Shown: in pieces, positions 7,846 through 15,381 of the stretch
Layout: the number at the start of each line of letters is the position of its first letter
Numbering within the stretch: the stretch's first letter is position 1
IMG/VR virus record: IMGVR_UViG_3300046536_000256
Span: 1 to 64,000 of that record
DNA: 64,000 nucleotides
From: a virus
Strand: one strand, 5' to 3'
Notes under the pieces: generated by a model
Told to the model about the DNA's origin: nothing
Databases searched by the model: none
The model's input: the letters and a program-made list of their open reading frames with translations, nothing else
Translations under genes and position numbers: made by a program

Positions 7846-7991
7846 ACCTTCTCCTTATCTTTGGAATGCGCCCTTTCGAATTCAGCGATCCCTTGGCGGT
7901 AATCCGCCTCCACGGTGAGGACCTCGAACCCTTTAGACAGTTTGTTAGCTACACGCTTTGCCCGAGCTTTCTTGTCTTTGACTTTCATCAT
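7842..7991 (-). CDS. Small basic protein (49 aa)
   Basis: This short frame runs from ATG 7991, with GAGGA 6 nt upstream, to a TGA that overlaps the next start (ATGA). The product begins MMKVKDKKARAKRV and has a helical, very basic N-terminal half followed by an acidic one. Tight coupling on its downstream side supports it being real. Function unknown. Confidence 0.6.
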   Translation of the reverse strand: MMKVKDKKARAKRVANKLSKGFEVLTVEADYRQGIAEFERAHSKDKEKV

Positions 7992-8012
7992 CGCAGTCCT
8001 CATCGAGTGACG

Positions 8013-8618
8013 TTACTGATACCGGAAGGTGGTATCAAGTGTAATACGGATCAACTGGCGGTTGGTGTCTTGACTAACCACATGACCCTCGTGGACAAAG
8101 GTGGAGTTGCCTAGGTAAACCACGTTTTCTTTTAGCCAGAAACTCTCCATCTTGGAAAGTTCAGGTCGCAGGTGCTCACAGTCACCACCATGACCAGCAG
8201 CACCATCAATGGTTCCAAGGAAACCTTCGCAAGCAATAAAGCTACTTGCCATGATAACCCCGCCGAGTTCTGACTGATATTGCAGACGGTGTTGGTCTTC
8301 TGTCAACATACGACCCGGAGTACCGTTTAGCCAACCACCACTGCTGCCCCAGCTGAATAGGTAGTTACCGTCAATATGCACGCCACCACGACGAAGTTTG
8401 TTGGACTTCTTCAGGAACTGTTCGTCGATGGTAACGTAAAACCCGGTGTGCTCCGGAATACCAGCGTTAGCGAGCATGGTATTCACAGCGTTATGATAGG
8501 TGTCTGGAACACCTTGCAACGGATGCCCCACAAGGTTACGCGCCATGTAAACATGCGCACCGGCGAACTCGGGAAAAGCGATCTCGCCCACAGGCCGAGC
8601 TTTGGAATGAAGCTGCAT
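8013..8618 (-). CDS. Possible 2-oxoglutarate/Fe(II) oxygenase-like protein
   Basis: The 201-aa product has AAGGAG before ATG 8618. GGVHIDGNY provides an HxD pair and FVHEGHVVSQ, close to the C-terminus, a distal His. An Arg follows 11 residues later (SQDTNRQLIRITL). This order, HxD...H...R in a beta-rich protein, fits the double-stranded beta-helix 2OG oxygenases, and a cupin-like fold is the alternative. In phages such enzymes may modify DNA bases or proteins. The call rests on motif order only. Confidence 0.4.
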   Translation of the reverse strand: MQLHSKARPVGEIAFPEFAGAHVYMARNLVGHPLQGVPDTYHNAVNTMLANAGIPEHTGFYVTIDEQFLKKSNKLRRGGVHIDGNYLFSWGSSGGWLNGTPGRMLTEDQHRLQYQSELGGVIMASSFIACEGFLGTIDGAAGHGGDCEHLRPELSKMESFWLKENVVYLGNSTFVHEGHVVSQDTNRQLIRITLDTTFRYQ

Positions 8619-8628
8619 AGCGAACTCC

Positions 8629-8982
8629 TTAATGAATGGAATGCGACTGGCTACCGGCTTTCTTCAAGGCCGCGGAGACCAAACTGTTCTGCCGGGTGTT
8701 GTCTTCGTTCATGAGCTTGAGCAGAGACGGACTGGCTTTAACCAACGGACTCATCTCCATCTCAAACCGACCACCCTTGCGGATATGCAGAACACCCAAC
8801 TGGTGACCGATCTCAGTGCTGGCGAATTCAATGAAATCGCCTTCGTTGCAGTAGGAGATGGCCAGCTGCAACATCCGGGGCATGGCGGTGTCGAAGTAAC
8901 TGAAGTAACGGACCATAATGACTTCTTTGGACTTACCACGAGTCATGGTGGCCACAACACGACGACGGTTAATAGTTTCCAT
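8629..8982 (-). CDS. Unknown 117-aa protein
   Basis: AAGGAG precedes ATG 8982. The N-terminus is basic (INRRRVVATMTRGKSK), followed by a helix with MLQLAISYC and a C-terminal charged helix. There is no membrane segment and no known motif. It sits in a closely spaced run of unknown leftward genes. Confidence 0.6.
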   Translation of the reverse strand: METINRRRVVATMTRGKSKEVIMVRYFSYFDTAMPRMLQLAISYCNEGDFIEFASTEIGHQLGVLHIRKGGRFEMEMSPLVKASPSLLKLMNEDNTRQNSLVSAALKKAGSQSHSIH

Positions 8983-8992
8983 GGCTCACTCC

Positions 8993-9400
8993 TTACAAAA
9001 ACATTATTAACAATTTATACTGATCGTTATCGAAATCAATCAGAAGCGATTCCAGTTTGTCTAGGTCGCTAAAGACGTACTCGTAACGAGGCCCGCTAAA
9101 CTTTTCAGCCCGATCCGCACGAACATCGGCAATAAAGGAAAGCAATTGGTCTTTACTGATGAGGCAGGTATTTTCAAACCCTATCTCACCAACATCGTCG
9201 TTCCAGAAATCGAACATAGCGGGGATGTGTTTCTTGAGGTAGTCCCCGCTGATCTCTACCCTCGGGCCCATCCAGAAGAGAGGTTCCTTGCAAAGAGGTA
9301 AGTCGCGATTAACCAAAGCACCGTCAAGTAAAACAACGAGCTCTTGGGTTTGCTTAAGTTCGGCGGTTGTAATTCTGGTAAGACACGGGTTAAGGGGCAT
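8993..9400 (-). CDS. Unknown 135-aa acidic protein
   Basis: AAGGAG precedes ATG 9400. The product is acidic, with a W/F-rich centre and a Leu/Asp-rich C-terminus. It resembles a small globular phage protein with no recognisable domain. Confidence 0.6.
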   Translation of the reverse strand: MPLNPCLTRITTAELKQTQELVVLLDGALVNRDLPLCKEPLFWMGPRVEISGDYLKKHIPAMFDFWNDDVGEIGFENTCLISKDQLLSFIADVRADRAEKFSGPRYEYVFSDLDKLESLLIDFDNDQYKLLIMFL

Positions 9401-9410
9401 TTGCTACTCC

Positions 9411-9851
9411 TTATCCGAGGATAATGATTTCGGCTTTAGGCGCGGCAACATCAACCGGCATTTTGTCGTCTGGCCAAACTTCGACACAAACACCCCTGTC
9501 ACCGTGCATGTCGGTGAGTTTGAAGGCCACCTCTCTTGGAATGGCCATTTCGTCGCTAGGGATGTAATGCTTACTGTTCTGGACAAGTAACCCGATCTTG
9601 ACTTCTTGCTCGATTGCGTTGGCTCGATCCATTTCAACAGCCAAAGCTTCTGGATCAACATCAGGAGTACGTGGGGTGGTCGTGAGCACACCAATACCAC
9701 CAGCCTTGACGCGAGCCTTGTTGAAGTCGTCCATCGACATGGTCTTCGTTGGCTCTTGCATCGACTGACGAATCATTTGCTGGAAAGCCAGTGCTTCTTG
9801 TTCCAGCGCCGCATTAAGACGACGGATAGCTTTTGCACGTTTACCGTTCAT
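9411..9851 (-). CDS. Unknown 146-aa protein
   Basis: The N-terminal 40 residues form a long Gln/Ala-rich helix. After a Thr/Pro-rich linker (TTTPRTPDVDP) comes a beta-rich domain ending in EIIILG. The start overlaps the end of the previous gene by 11 nt. No function recognised. Confidence 0.6.
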   Translation of the reverse strand: MNGKRAKAIRRLNAALEQEALAFQQMIRQSMQEPTKTMSMDDFNKARVKAGGIGVLTTTPRTPDVDPEALAVEMDRANAIEQEVKIGLLVQNSKHYIPSDEMAIPREVAFKLTDMHGDRGVCVEVWPDDKMPVDVAAPKAEIIILG

Positions 9852-10101
9852 TGTTCAAAGCCTTTTTGAATGGGGTAGGAATGGGACGAATCTGGTTGCG
9901 ACGGATGAGGTACGGAGTCAGAGTGTAAACGACCCCGTCCTTGTCCTTGTAGGTAAAATCAAAGACGAGGTAATCATCAAATTCTGGATTCGGTGCTGCG
10001 AAGAACTCCTTCGTAACTTCAGCCATGAGCTGGGAGCTATAAAGAGACATGGAAGGAGAATCAGCGGTCAACTGGATCTTTACGCGTTTGCTATTAGACA
10101 T
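9841..10101 (-). CDS. Unknown 86-aa protein
   Basis: GAGG lies upstream of ATG 10101. The product is small, with alternating strands and an aromatic-rich centre (DDYLVFDFTYKDKDG). It overlaps the next gene by 11 nt. Function unknown. Confidence 0.6.
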   Translation of the reverse strand: MSNSKRVKIQLTADSPSMSLYSSQLMAEVTKEFFAAPNPEFDDYLVFDFTYKDKDGVVYTLTPYLIRRNQIRPIPTPFKKALNNER

Positions 10102-10125
10102 ACCTCTACCTCAAAGCAGGGTTAT

Positions 10126-10172
10126 CGACACCAAGGAATAATTGGTTACAAGGTTGCTGATCCTTGGTGTCG
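10126..10172 (-). terminator. Long-loop hairpin after the 10183-10920 gene
   Basis: CGACACCAAGGA (10126-10137) pairs perfectly with TCCTTGGTGTCG (10161-10172), with a 23-nt loop, 11 nt past the stop codon. The T-tract is weak, so it may act as an RNA-stability element or regulator as well as a terminator. Confidence 0.55.
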
Positions 10173-10182
10173 TACAGGGTTA

Positions 10183-10920
10183 TTATTTCTTGGGCAACGA
10201 CAGCGTCTTACGCCCCTTAGTCCGTTCTTCCACACCGCCCAACATCATCAAGAAAGTCCTGGCGGCAGCAATAACTTCCCGGGCTTTAACAACAGACGGG
10301 TGGTCATGAGGGTGCTTCGTGTTGACCAAGAAGCTGGTATTGACCTCAATCGCCTTCTCTGCTTTCACCCGGGCTTCTTCAGCCGTGTCGATCTTTGGCA
10401 TTGGGTTACTACAACCCAGAAGCTCTTTAACAACACGTTCTTCCAACGCGGACACATCAGTTTCGTGGTAGGTGGTCTTCTGACCCCAGTGGACGTTCTC
10501 TTCTTTATAGCTGTCTTTAAAGGACAGAGGGTCGTGTCCCGTTTCCAGGATTGGGCCGCCGATAGGGGGGTTGTCAGGAAAGGTAACTTCCGCCGGCCCA
10601 CCAAACTCCGCTTTACCAAACTGTAGCCGACGAGGCTGGCGAGCGCCGTAGGGCAATTCCAACAACGGACCACCTCTTAGTTTAGGAAGCGGTGGTTCAG
10701 CCTGGATCTGTTTCTGTTTCAGTTCAGCGCACGAAGCGATTACGGCGTCGTGGAATTCCGCGGTAGTCTGGTCCGCACTTGCCCCGGTTAACTTGTCTGC
10801 CCACTCGTCAAACGCGTCATGAGCCTCATCGTGAGAGCACTCGTGAATCCCGCGGTACAGATCAATCCACTGTTCCATCGACTGGTGGAGAGATGCTGCT
10901 TTTCTGCTAACGTTGTTCAT
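10183..10920 (-). CDS. Unknown 245-aa protein with an N-terminal W-module
   Basis: The start is ATG 10920, overlapping the stop of the small upstream gene (ATGA); a longer frame opens with TTG and has no ribosome site. Near the N-terminus, QWIDLYRGIHECSHDEAHDA has the W-x(14)-AH spacing of the repeated W-module found in many genes at 17-28 kb. The middle is Pro/Gly-rich and the C-terminal third is helical and basic. Function unknown. Confidence 0.65.
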   Translation of the reverse strand: MNNVSRKAASLHQSMEQWIDLYRGIHECSHDEAHDAFDEWADKLTGASADQTTAEFHDAVIASCAELKQKQIQAEPPLPKLRGGPLLELPYGARQPRRLQFGKAEFGGPAEVTFPDNPPIGGPILETGHDPLSFKDSYKEENVHWGQKTTYHETDVSALEERVVKELLGCSNPMPKIDTAEEARVKAEKAIEVNTSFLVNTKHPHDHPSVVKAREVIAAARTFLMMLGGVEERTKGRKTLSLPKK

Positions 10921-11042
10921 ACCAAGTTTTCCAATTTGACCAGACCAAAACAAACGTACACAACGACGATTGCTAGCGATACGAGGGTTGCACCACCGAG
11001 GATAATGACCGCCTTACGGAGGTCTGCTTTGTTAGTGCGCAT
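10917..11042 (-). CDS. Small membrane peptide (41 aa)
   Basis: AAGGAG lies 5 nt before ATG 11042. The 41-aa product is a basic N-terminus (MRTNKADLRK) and one long transmembrane helix. The stop overlaps the next start (ATGA), and both neighbours are closely packed, which supports it as a real gene. Confidence 0.6.
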   Translation of the reverse strand: MRTNKADLRKAVIILGGATLVSLAIVVVYVCFGLVKLENLV

Positions 11043-11051
11043 GTTCACTCC

Positions 11052-11513
11052 TTAAAAGCGGAAAGTAGTTTTAACAACCCGACCTTGCTCGATCGAGGTG
11101 TCATACAACGGTTGAGGTTCATTCACCTTAGCCGGCTGATACAGGTAAGTGCAAGATGTGTAGATATCCTTCACATCCAAGTCTGATGGGTTACCAACGG
11201 TAACCGTGGCCATACCTTTACCGTCATCGGAGATAAACAGCATCCGATGACGACTGGCCTGATAATAGGCTCGCACTACACCCTTCAAGTCAGAGGCATC
11301 GGGGTTGACTGCCGTGTACGAGTTACCGCCATGAACCACCCCTGTGCCGGTCAGAATAAACCCATTGGTAATAGGTTGAATCTGAGTAACCCCTGGATCA
11401 CCCTGCCCTGTGGCGTGTTCGTACTCACCGCACAGGATACCGTTTGGAATGTCATCGGCTACAGCGGATAGCGACAACAGCGAAACTACTACGCCTACGA
11501 ACAACGATTTCAT
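11052..11513 (-). CDS. Exported protein with signal peptide
   Basis: The 153-aa product opens with a classic signal peptide (Lys, hydrophobic core VGVVVSLLSL, AVADD cleavage region near residue 20). The mature part has two or three cysteines and is beta-rich, so it is probably periplasmic. It shares length, signal peptide and layout with the gene at 12982-13443, and the two may be distant paralogues. A role in superinfection exclusion or envelope modification is possible but unproven. Confidence 0.65.
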   Translation of the reverse strand: MKSLFVGVVVSLLSLSAVADDIPNGILCGEYEHATGQGDPGVTQIQPITNGFILTGTGVVHGGNSYTAVNPDASDLKGVVRAYYQASRHRMLFISDDGKGMATVTVGNPSDLDVKDIYTSCTYLYQPAKVNEPQPLYDTSIEQGRVVKTTFRF

Positions 11514-12046
11514 GCAGCCTCTCCTTGAGATTTACGGATTAGTTCCTCCAGTTCAATTGCTTCGATTGCGCGCAAGTGATCGGCAATGGCTTTACGGAAT
11601 TCGTTCAGCTTCTGTTTAAAGGAGCTGGACTCACCGGCACGCTTGAAGTCCCAACGGATTTCAAAGTCGTACAGTCCTTCACCGAAGATTTGCAGAATCA
11701 ATGTCTCTTTCGATACAAAGCCATGGAAGAACAACGGCTTGTCTTGGCACAGCACGCGGCTGAAAGGTTCGGTCGGGTCGATGGTCGCCCAACGCTCGAT
11801 CTCTTCCAGCATGCCGATTTGTTCGTACAGATCTTGCTGGTACGCGTTCAGTTGTTTGTTGAAGAAGACCAGGTCATTGGTCGCAGGGATGTCAACACGG
11901 TTGGCCCACTTGCCGTGTTTACCGAAATCGAACTCAACCCCAAAACGCAGGTCGCTGTGTTTGTTACGATGAGCCTCGGACAGAATCACGATGGAACGGT
12001 TCAAGAACGAAGCAGCCAGTTTACGGTCGCTGAAGATTACAGACAT
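11510..12046 (-). CDS. Unknown 178-aa protein, first gene of an early unit
   Basis: GGAG precedes ATG 12046. The TATATTAC element at 12116-12130 lies about 70 nt upstream, so this is probably the first gene of that transcript. The protein is soluble, with aromatic-rich strands in the middle and a long helix at the C-terminus (FKQKLNEFRKAIADHLRAIE). The stop overlaps the next start (ATGA). No family recognised. Confidence 0.65.
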   Translation of the reverse strand: MSVIFSDRKLAASFLNRSIVILSEAHRNKHSDLRFGVEFDFGKHGKWANRVDIPATNDLVFFNKQLNAYQQDLYEQIGMLEEIERWATIDPTEPFSRVLCQDKPLFFHGFVSKETLILQIFGEGLYDFEIRWDFKRAGESSSFKQKLNEFRKAIADHLRAIEAIELEELIRKSQGEAA

Positions 12047-12115
12047 GGTGAAGCTCCTAATAATTCGAGTGCAGTTCTTTACACCCGGTAAAAAGTTTAA
12101 TTGGTGTTACGGCAA

Positions 12116-12130
12116 AGTAATATAGGTTTG
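12116..12130 (-). promoter_or_regulatory. TATATTAC-type early promoter
   Basis: The minus strand reads TCAAACCTATATTAC, identical over 15 nt to the elements at 1736, 23066 and 36990. It precedes the unit beginning at 12046. Confidence 0.7.
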
Positions 12131-12148
12131 AAACTTAATGTAAGTTAA

Positions 12149-12589
12149 TTAAGCTTCGGCCATCCCGATGGTAATTGCAACAAACCCCATGGATTGGTAG
12201 AAAGCTAAGGAACCTCGGTTCCCCATAATGGAATTAACCTTCAGCTTACCAGGGTTGAACTCTTTCAACTTTGTAACCAACTGCCGGGCAATCCCCTTGC
12301 GACGGTGGGTCTCCGCCACAAACAGCTCGGAGATGGATTCAGGGTCATCGTGGGAGATCGAAACAAACCCCACGATCCGGCTGCCTTCTTTCGCTAACAC
12401 GAGCTTGTCGATGTTAGCAAAGGCTTCCATGGTCATGCGCTCACGATCCTCAGCGGAGATCGGGAACTTATCCTTAAAGAAGCTGTAATCTAATTCAGCC
12501 AACTCCCGGTACAGCTCAAACAAACCCAGGAAGAAAATATTGGAGGAATCCACATTGGCCAACTGCGTGTAGCGGATAAGAGCAGACAT
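12149..12589 (-). CDS. GNAT-family N-acetyltransferase
   Basis: The 146-aa product has the GNAT acetyl-CoA site. The strand ISELFVAETH is followed by RRKGIARQLV (a Q/R-x-x-G-x-G/A loop), preceded by the SRIVGFVSIS strand and followed by the GNRGSLAFYQSMGF block typical of motif B. Length is normal for the family. It would transfer an acetyl group to an amine; the target, a small molecule or a host protein, cannot be inferred. Phages use such enzymes to modify host proteins. Confidence 0.85.
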   Translation of the reverse strand: MSALIRYTQLANVDSSNIFFLGLFELYRELAELDYSFFKDKFPISAEDRERMTMEAFANIDKLVLAKEGSRIVGFVSISHDDPESISELFVAETHRRKGIARQLVTKLKEFNPGKLKVNSIMGNRGSLAFYQSMGFVAITIGMAEA

Positions 12590-12660
12590 CGAAAAATCCT
12601 TAATCGATTAATGAACCGGACGACCGGTAACGTATGTGCAGCAAGGTAAAAATAAAGCAT

Positions 12661-12696
12661 ACTCAACCACAGAACCCGAAGGCCCTGTGGTTGAGT
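12661..12696 (-). terminator. Strong UUCG terminator hairpin
   Basis: ACTCAACCACAG (12661-12672) pairs with CTGTGGTTGAGT (12685-12696). On the minus strand the stem continues through wobble pairs to a C(TTCG)G loop and is followed within a few bases by TTTATTTTT. It ends the unit containing the gene at 12708-12968. Confidence 0.85.
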
Positions 12697-12707
12697 TAAC
12701 GTTAAGA

Positions 12708-12968
12708 TTACTGGATAGAGACAATATCGTCTTTAATACCGCGACCAACGAACTGCTGTCCGTTAAAGATAACAAACCCTTCCGGATCAACGTACACGTG
12801 CCCTGTTTGGCAGAGCTCACCATTGACACTTATGGTGCGGGCGCCACGGATGGATACACCCATCGCCACTAGGTAAGCAGAAATCGCTCGCGCAACTTCT
12901 TCGCCGGTCAGGTCAATACTTACCCCGGGACCGAACTTAGTCGTGCCATTGCCGTATCTAACTTCCAT
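12708..12968 (-). CDS. Unknown 86-aa protein
   Basis: Started at ATG 12968 because AGGAGG lies upstream; a longer in-frame reading runs into the previous gene. The product is beta-rich with several turns (VRYGNGTTKFGPG, VYVDPEGFVIFNG) and a short central helix. It is last in its unit, just before the terminator at 12661-12696. Function unknown. Confidence 0.65.
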   Translation of the reverse strand: MEVRYGNGTTKFGPGVSIDLTGEEVARAISAYLVAMGVSIRGARTISVNGELCQTGHVYVDPEGFVIFNGQQFVGRGIKDDIVSIQ

Positions 12969-12981
12969 TACCAAAGACCTC

Positions 12982-13443
12982 CTACTTGCTTGCAGTGCAG
13001 TCAGCCAGAACAATGAGGCCTTTGATAGGACCTACACCGTTTTCGGCTTCTGAATGGTTCGGGTCTTCAAACACGTAGGTGACGAAGTAAAGAGCACCAG
13101 GGGTGTCTTCTCGCTTCAACAGCAGTGTGGTTGGATCACCGGCCATCTCGGAAGCTTCACCGAGTTGGTTGTTGGTCAGGATATGACGATCGGGGAAGGC
13201 CGAACCCTTGTTGATAATGAAACCTTCTTTGGTCTGGATGACCGTGGTCTTGGCTACGACCGGTTTGTTGTCGGTAACAACTTTCTTACCCACGTACTTG
13301 TTGCTGGTGTACTTAGAGCAAACGAATGTGATGTCGCTCGAACTGCGGATGACCGGGTTAGGCTTGTTCTCATAAACCTGTTTGTTAGAGGCATGCGCAG
13401 CGAAAGTCAGTGCCAACAGTGCAAAGATACTAAGTGCTTTCAT
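12982..13443 (-). CDS. Exported protein with signal peptide
   Basis: The 153-aa product starts MKALSIFALLALTFAAHAS, a textbook signal peptide with an AHA-S cleavage site near residue 18. AGGAG precedes the ATG. The mature protein has two cysteines that could form a periplasmic disulphide, and is beta-rich. Same length and layout as the gene at 11052-11513. A probable periplasmic protein of unknown role. Confidence 0.65.
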   Translation of the reverse strand: MKALSIFALLALTFAAHASNKQVYENKPNPVIRSSSDITFVCSKYTSNKYVGKKVVTDNKPVVAKTTVIQTKEGFIINKGSAFPDRHILTNNQLGEASEMAGDPTTLLLKREDTPGALYFVTYVFEDPNHSEAENGVGPIKGLIVLADCTASK

Positions 13444-13481
13444 CTGTGTTTCTCCTAGTTACAAGTTGTATTGCTTAGTGC

Positions 13482-13799
13482 TTATTGTTTTGGGAAGTGA
13501 TGCCAGTTGCCGTCGCTATCTTGCATGCCGATGCCATCGAACAAGATGTTCGTGAAGTCAACACTAGTACCCAGCCCGTGGTGACGGACCATGTCTTGAG
13601 CGTAGCCGCGCTTGATCTCCTCCCACCGCTCAGGGGTACCGGTGAAGCCTTGTTGCCTAGCCTGCTCGATCGTGCATTCCTTCACCACAACAAAGGGTTG
13701 ACGCATTGGCATACCCGGGACGAGTGAGTCACACATCTTCGCCGTTACGGGAGCGCTTGGCATTGCCTTAACCAGGGTGTCACAGAGTTGCTTATTCAT
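13482..13799 (-). CDS. Unknown 105-aa protein
   Basis: The frame is open further upstream, but that part overlaps the real gene 13792-14331. The start is therefore set at ATG 13799 (MNKQLCDTL), with AAGG upstream and an 8-nt overlap. The product has Pro/Met-rich loops and a Trp/His-rich C-terminus (GNWHHFPKQ). No family recognised. Confidence 0.6.
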   Translation of the reverse strand: MNKQLCDTLVKAMPSAPVTAKMCDSLVPGMPMRQPFVVVKECTIEQARQQGFTGTPERWEEIKRGYAQDMVRHHGLGTSVDFTNILFDGIGMQDSDGNWHHFPKQ

Positions 13800-14331
13800 G
13801 ACGGTTAGCCTTCTGGTCGCCGAGGAACTCTTCCACCATGGCTTTCGACGCCCGGTTAAAGCTCTTGAGTGCTTTACGACGATGACGCTCCACTTTACCA
13901 AACGGACCTTCTTCAACCATACGCATCCTGAACTCAGGACTGATGGTGATAAAGTTGGCCACGCCCCGTAGTTCAGTTTCACCCAGAGAGCGGATAGCCT
14001 TTAGCCGACCCTCAACCATCGCCTGGCGAGCCTCGGATACCGGAATGTTGAGGTTAGTAGCAGCCTTCCCCAATGAAACTGGATCGAGGACCATCACTAG
14101 GCCGGGACCCATTGTTCTTCCCGCACGACCGCCAACACCGCCGAAGGTAACTTCCTGACCCTTCAATTGGTGAAGAGGGTTAACGGCCTTCGACGTTTCA
14201 AGAGAGATCGCAACATCCGAACGTGGAGGGTTTATCTGGTACGGGTCGAAAGCACCTTCCAGATGTTTCGGTAAAGGTCTTGCCAGAACTTCGGCAATAC
14301 GCTTATCAGCATACGAGGTATCACGTTTCAT
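13792..14331 (-). CDS. Unknown 179-aa basic protein
   Basis: First gene after the TATATTAC-like element at 14378-14392. The product is basic. Its centre has a glycine-rich turn (TFGGVGGRAGRTMGPG) and a helix-turn-helix-like stretch (LGKAATNLNIPVSEARQAMV, about residues 87-106). The C-terminal helix is Arg/Lys-rich. DNA binding is plausible from charge and the HTH-like stretch, but this is inference. Confidence 0.6.
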   Translation of the reverse strand: MKRDTSYADKRIAEVLARPLPKHLEGAFDPYQINPPRSDVAISLETSKAVNPLHQLKGQEVTFGGVGGRAGRTMGPGLVMVLDPVSLGKAATNLNIPVSEARQAMVEGRLKAIRSLGETELRGVANFITISPEFRMRMVEEGPFGKVERHRRKALKSFNRASKAMVEEFLGDQKANRHE

Positions 14332-14377
14332 ATTTCAAGTCCTTGTACAACAAGTTAAAAGGTTTACTTACCGACTA

Positions 14378-14392
14378 GTGATATAGACCCAA
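14378..14392 (-). promoter_or_regulatory. Variant TATATCAC early-promoter-like element
   Basis: The minus strand reads TTGGGTCTATATCAC, one base off the TATATTAC core, in the same position relative to the next start codon (about 47 nt) as the full matches elsewhere. Confidence 0.5.
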
Positions 14393-14409
14393 CGCGATCT
14401 ACAAGTTAA

Positions 14410-14538
14410 TTACTTGCTAACCGCAGTACCACTAGCACCTTTGTAATACACCAGCGTCAAAGCCCCGGCAGAACAACCACCGAAGACCAGAACCACCATG
14501 AGGATAATTCCCCGCATCAAGATAGAACGCTTAGCCAT
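14410..14538 (-). CDS. Small membrane peptide or lipoprotein candidate (42 aa)
   Basis: Runs from ATG 14538 to TAA 14410 and overlaps the previous gene by 8 nt. The product has a basic start (MAKRSILMRG), a hydrophobic core and FGGCSAGA, which resembles a weak lipobox around Cys21. A hydrophobic remainder ending in TAVSK follows. It could be a lipoprotein or a single-pass membrane peptide. Confidence 0.5.
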   Translation of the reverse strand: MAKRSILMRGIILMVVLVFGGCSAGALTLVYYKGASGTAVSK

Positions 14539-15334
14539 TACTTTTGCTCTTGAACCATTGATCTAGAGTTTTAGGTCGACGCTCCGGCATGTAGCCAACG
14601 GCGCCCATGTGGAAACCAAAGCGCCCAATCGGTTTGATCCGCGATTGGTTACAGATCTCCCGGAACCGATTACGAGATAGAGGAACACTCGGGCCATTGG
14701 TGTGGTCGATGACAAGATTGTCAAGGGCTGTTCTCTCAACCAGTGCCCGCATGACTTGTCTCAGTCCAACCGCAGTGAAACCTTTACCGAAGCCCTCCAA
14801 AGTAGCTCCGTCATGCAGAACGGCAAAGACTTTGATCTTGGGATAGTCGGTGTAGATTTCAATGCCTTCAGACGAGGAGGCCTTGATTAGCACCCAGTAT
14901 TCACGGATTACCGCTAGGACCGGGTAGTCCCTTTTGAACAAGCCATTGCTCGTAGCCTGCTTGAACATACGTTCGATTTCTGACGAATACATCTCGTGCT
15001 CCTTCTGGGTATTGCGAGAGCCGTCAACGCAGATTGGATGCGGAGTCAATTCTCCGGTGATCAACTTCTTGAGCGCCGCGCGCATTACATCTTCAGCCAA
15101 GCGGACGTGGTTAGTCCCGTCCGCTACAGGGAAGCCCATACCGACGTGGTCTTTCCCATACCTGTGAACACTCAGCATCACTTGGTTCTCAGAGTAGTCC
15201 GAATAGATAGTCAGACCGCCGTCAGCTGTTTTGTGGATCTTGACCTCATGCCCGCCCAGCAATACAACCTTTTCAATACCGTCAAACAGCCCGTTGTCGA
15301 CCAGCAAACCAAACAACTTGCGTAAAAGTTTCAT
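14531..15334 (-). CDS. Unknown 267-aa protein with two internal repeats
   Basis: The two halves align with each other. The first (about residues 14-95) has NGLFDGIEKVVLLGG and a GGLTIYSDYSENQVMLSV strand. The second (about 130-215) has NGLFKRDYPVLAVIR and EGIEIYTDYPKIKVFAVL. Both then run into a GMGF or GFGKGF turn and a helix ending MRALV or MRAAL. The gene thus arose by internal duplication of an approximately 80-residue alpha/beta unit. No known family. Confidence 0.7.
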   Translation of the reverse strand: MKLLRKLFGLLVDNGLFDGIEKVVLLGGHEVKIHKTADGGLTIYSDYSENQVMLSVHRYGKDHVGMGFPVADGTNHVRLAEDVMRAALKKLITGELTPHPICVDGSRNTQKEHEMYSSEIERMFKQATSNGLFKRDYPVLAVIREYWVLIKASSSEGIEIYTDYPKIKVFAVLHDGATLEGFGKGFTAVGLRQVMRALVERTALDNLVIDHTNGPSVPLSRNRFREICNQSRIKPIGRFGFHMGAVGYMPERRPKTLDQWFKSKSNG

Positions 15335-15351
15335 AGATCGTTCCTACTAAA

Positions 15352-15375
15352 CGCCTCCCCGGTTAGGAGGAGGCG
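15352..15375 (-). terminator. Short GC-rich hairpin
   Basis: CGCCTCC (15352-15358) pairs with GGAGGCG (15369-15375), just after the stop of the 15382-15978 gene. No long T-tract follows, so termination strength is uncertain. Confidence 0.55.
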
Positions 15376-15381
15376 CTATCG

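Noticed and set aside
13800-13982. Longer N-terminus for the 13482-13799 gene
   Set aside because: The extension is a frame shadow of the 13792-14331 gene and has no ribosome site.
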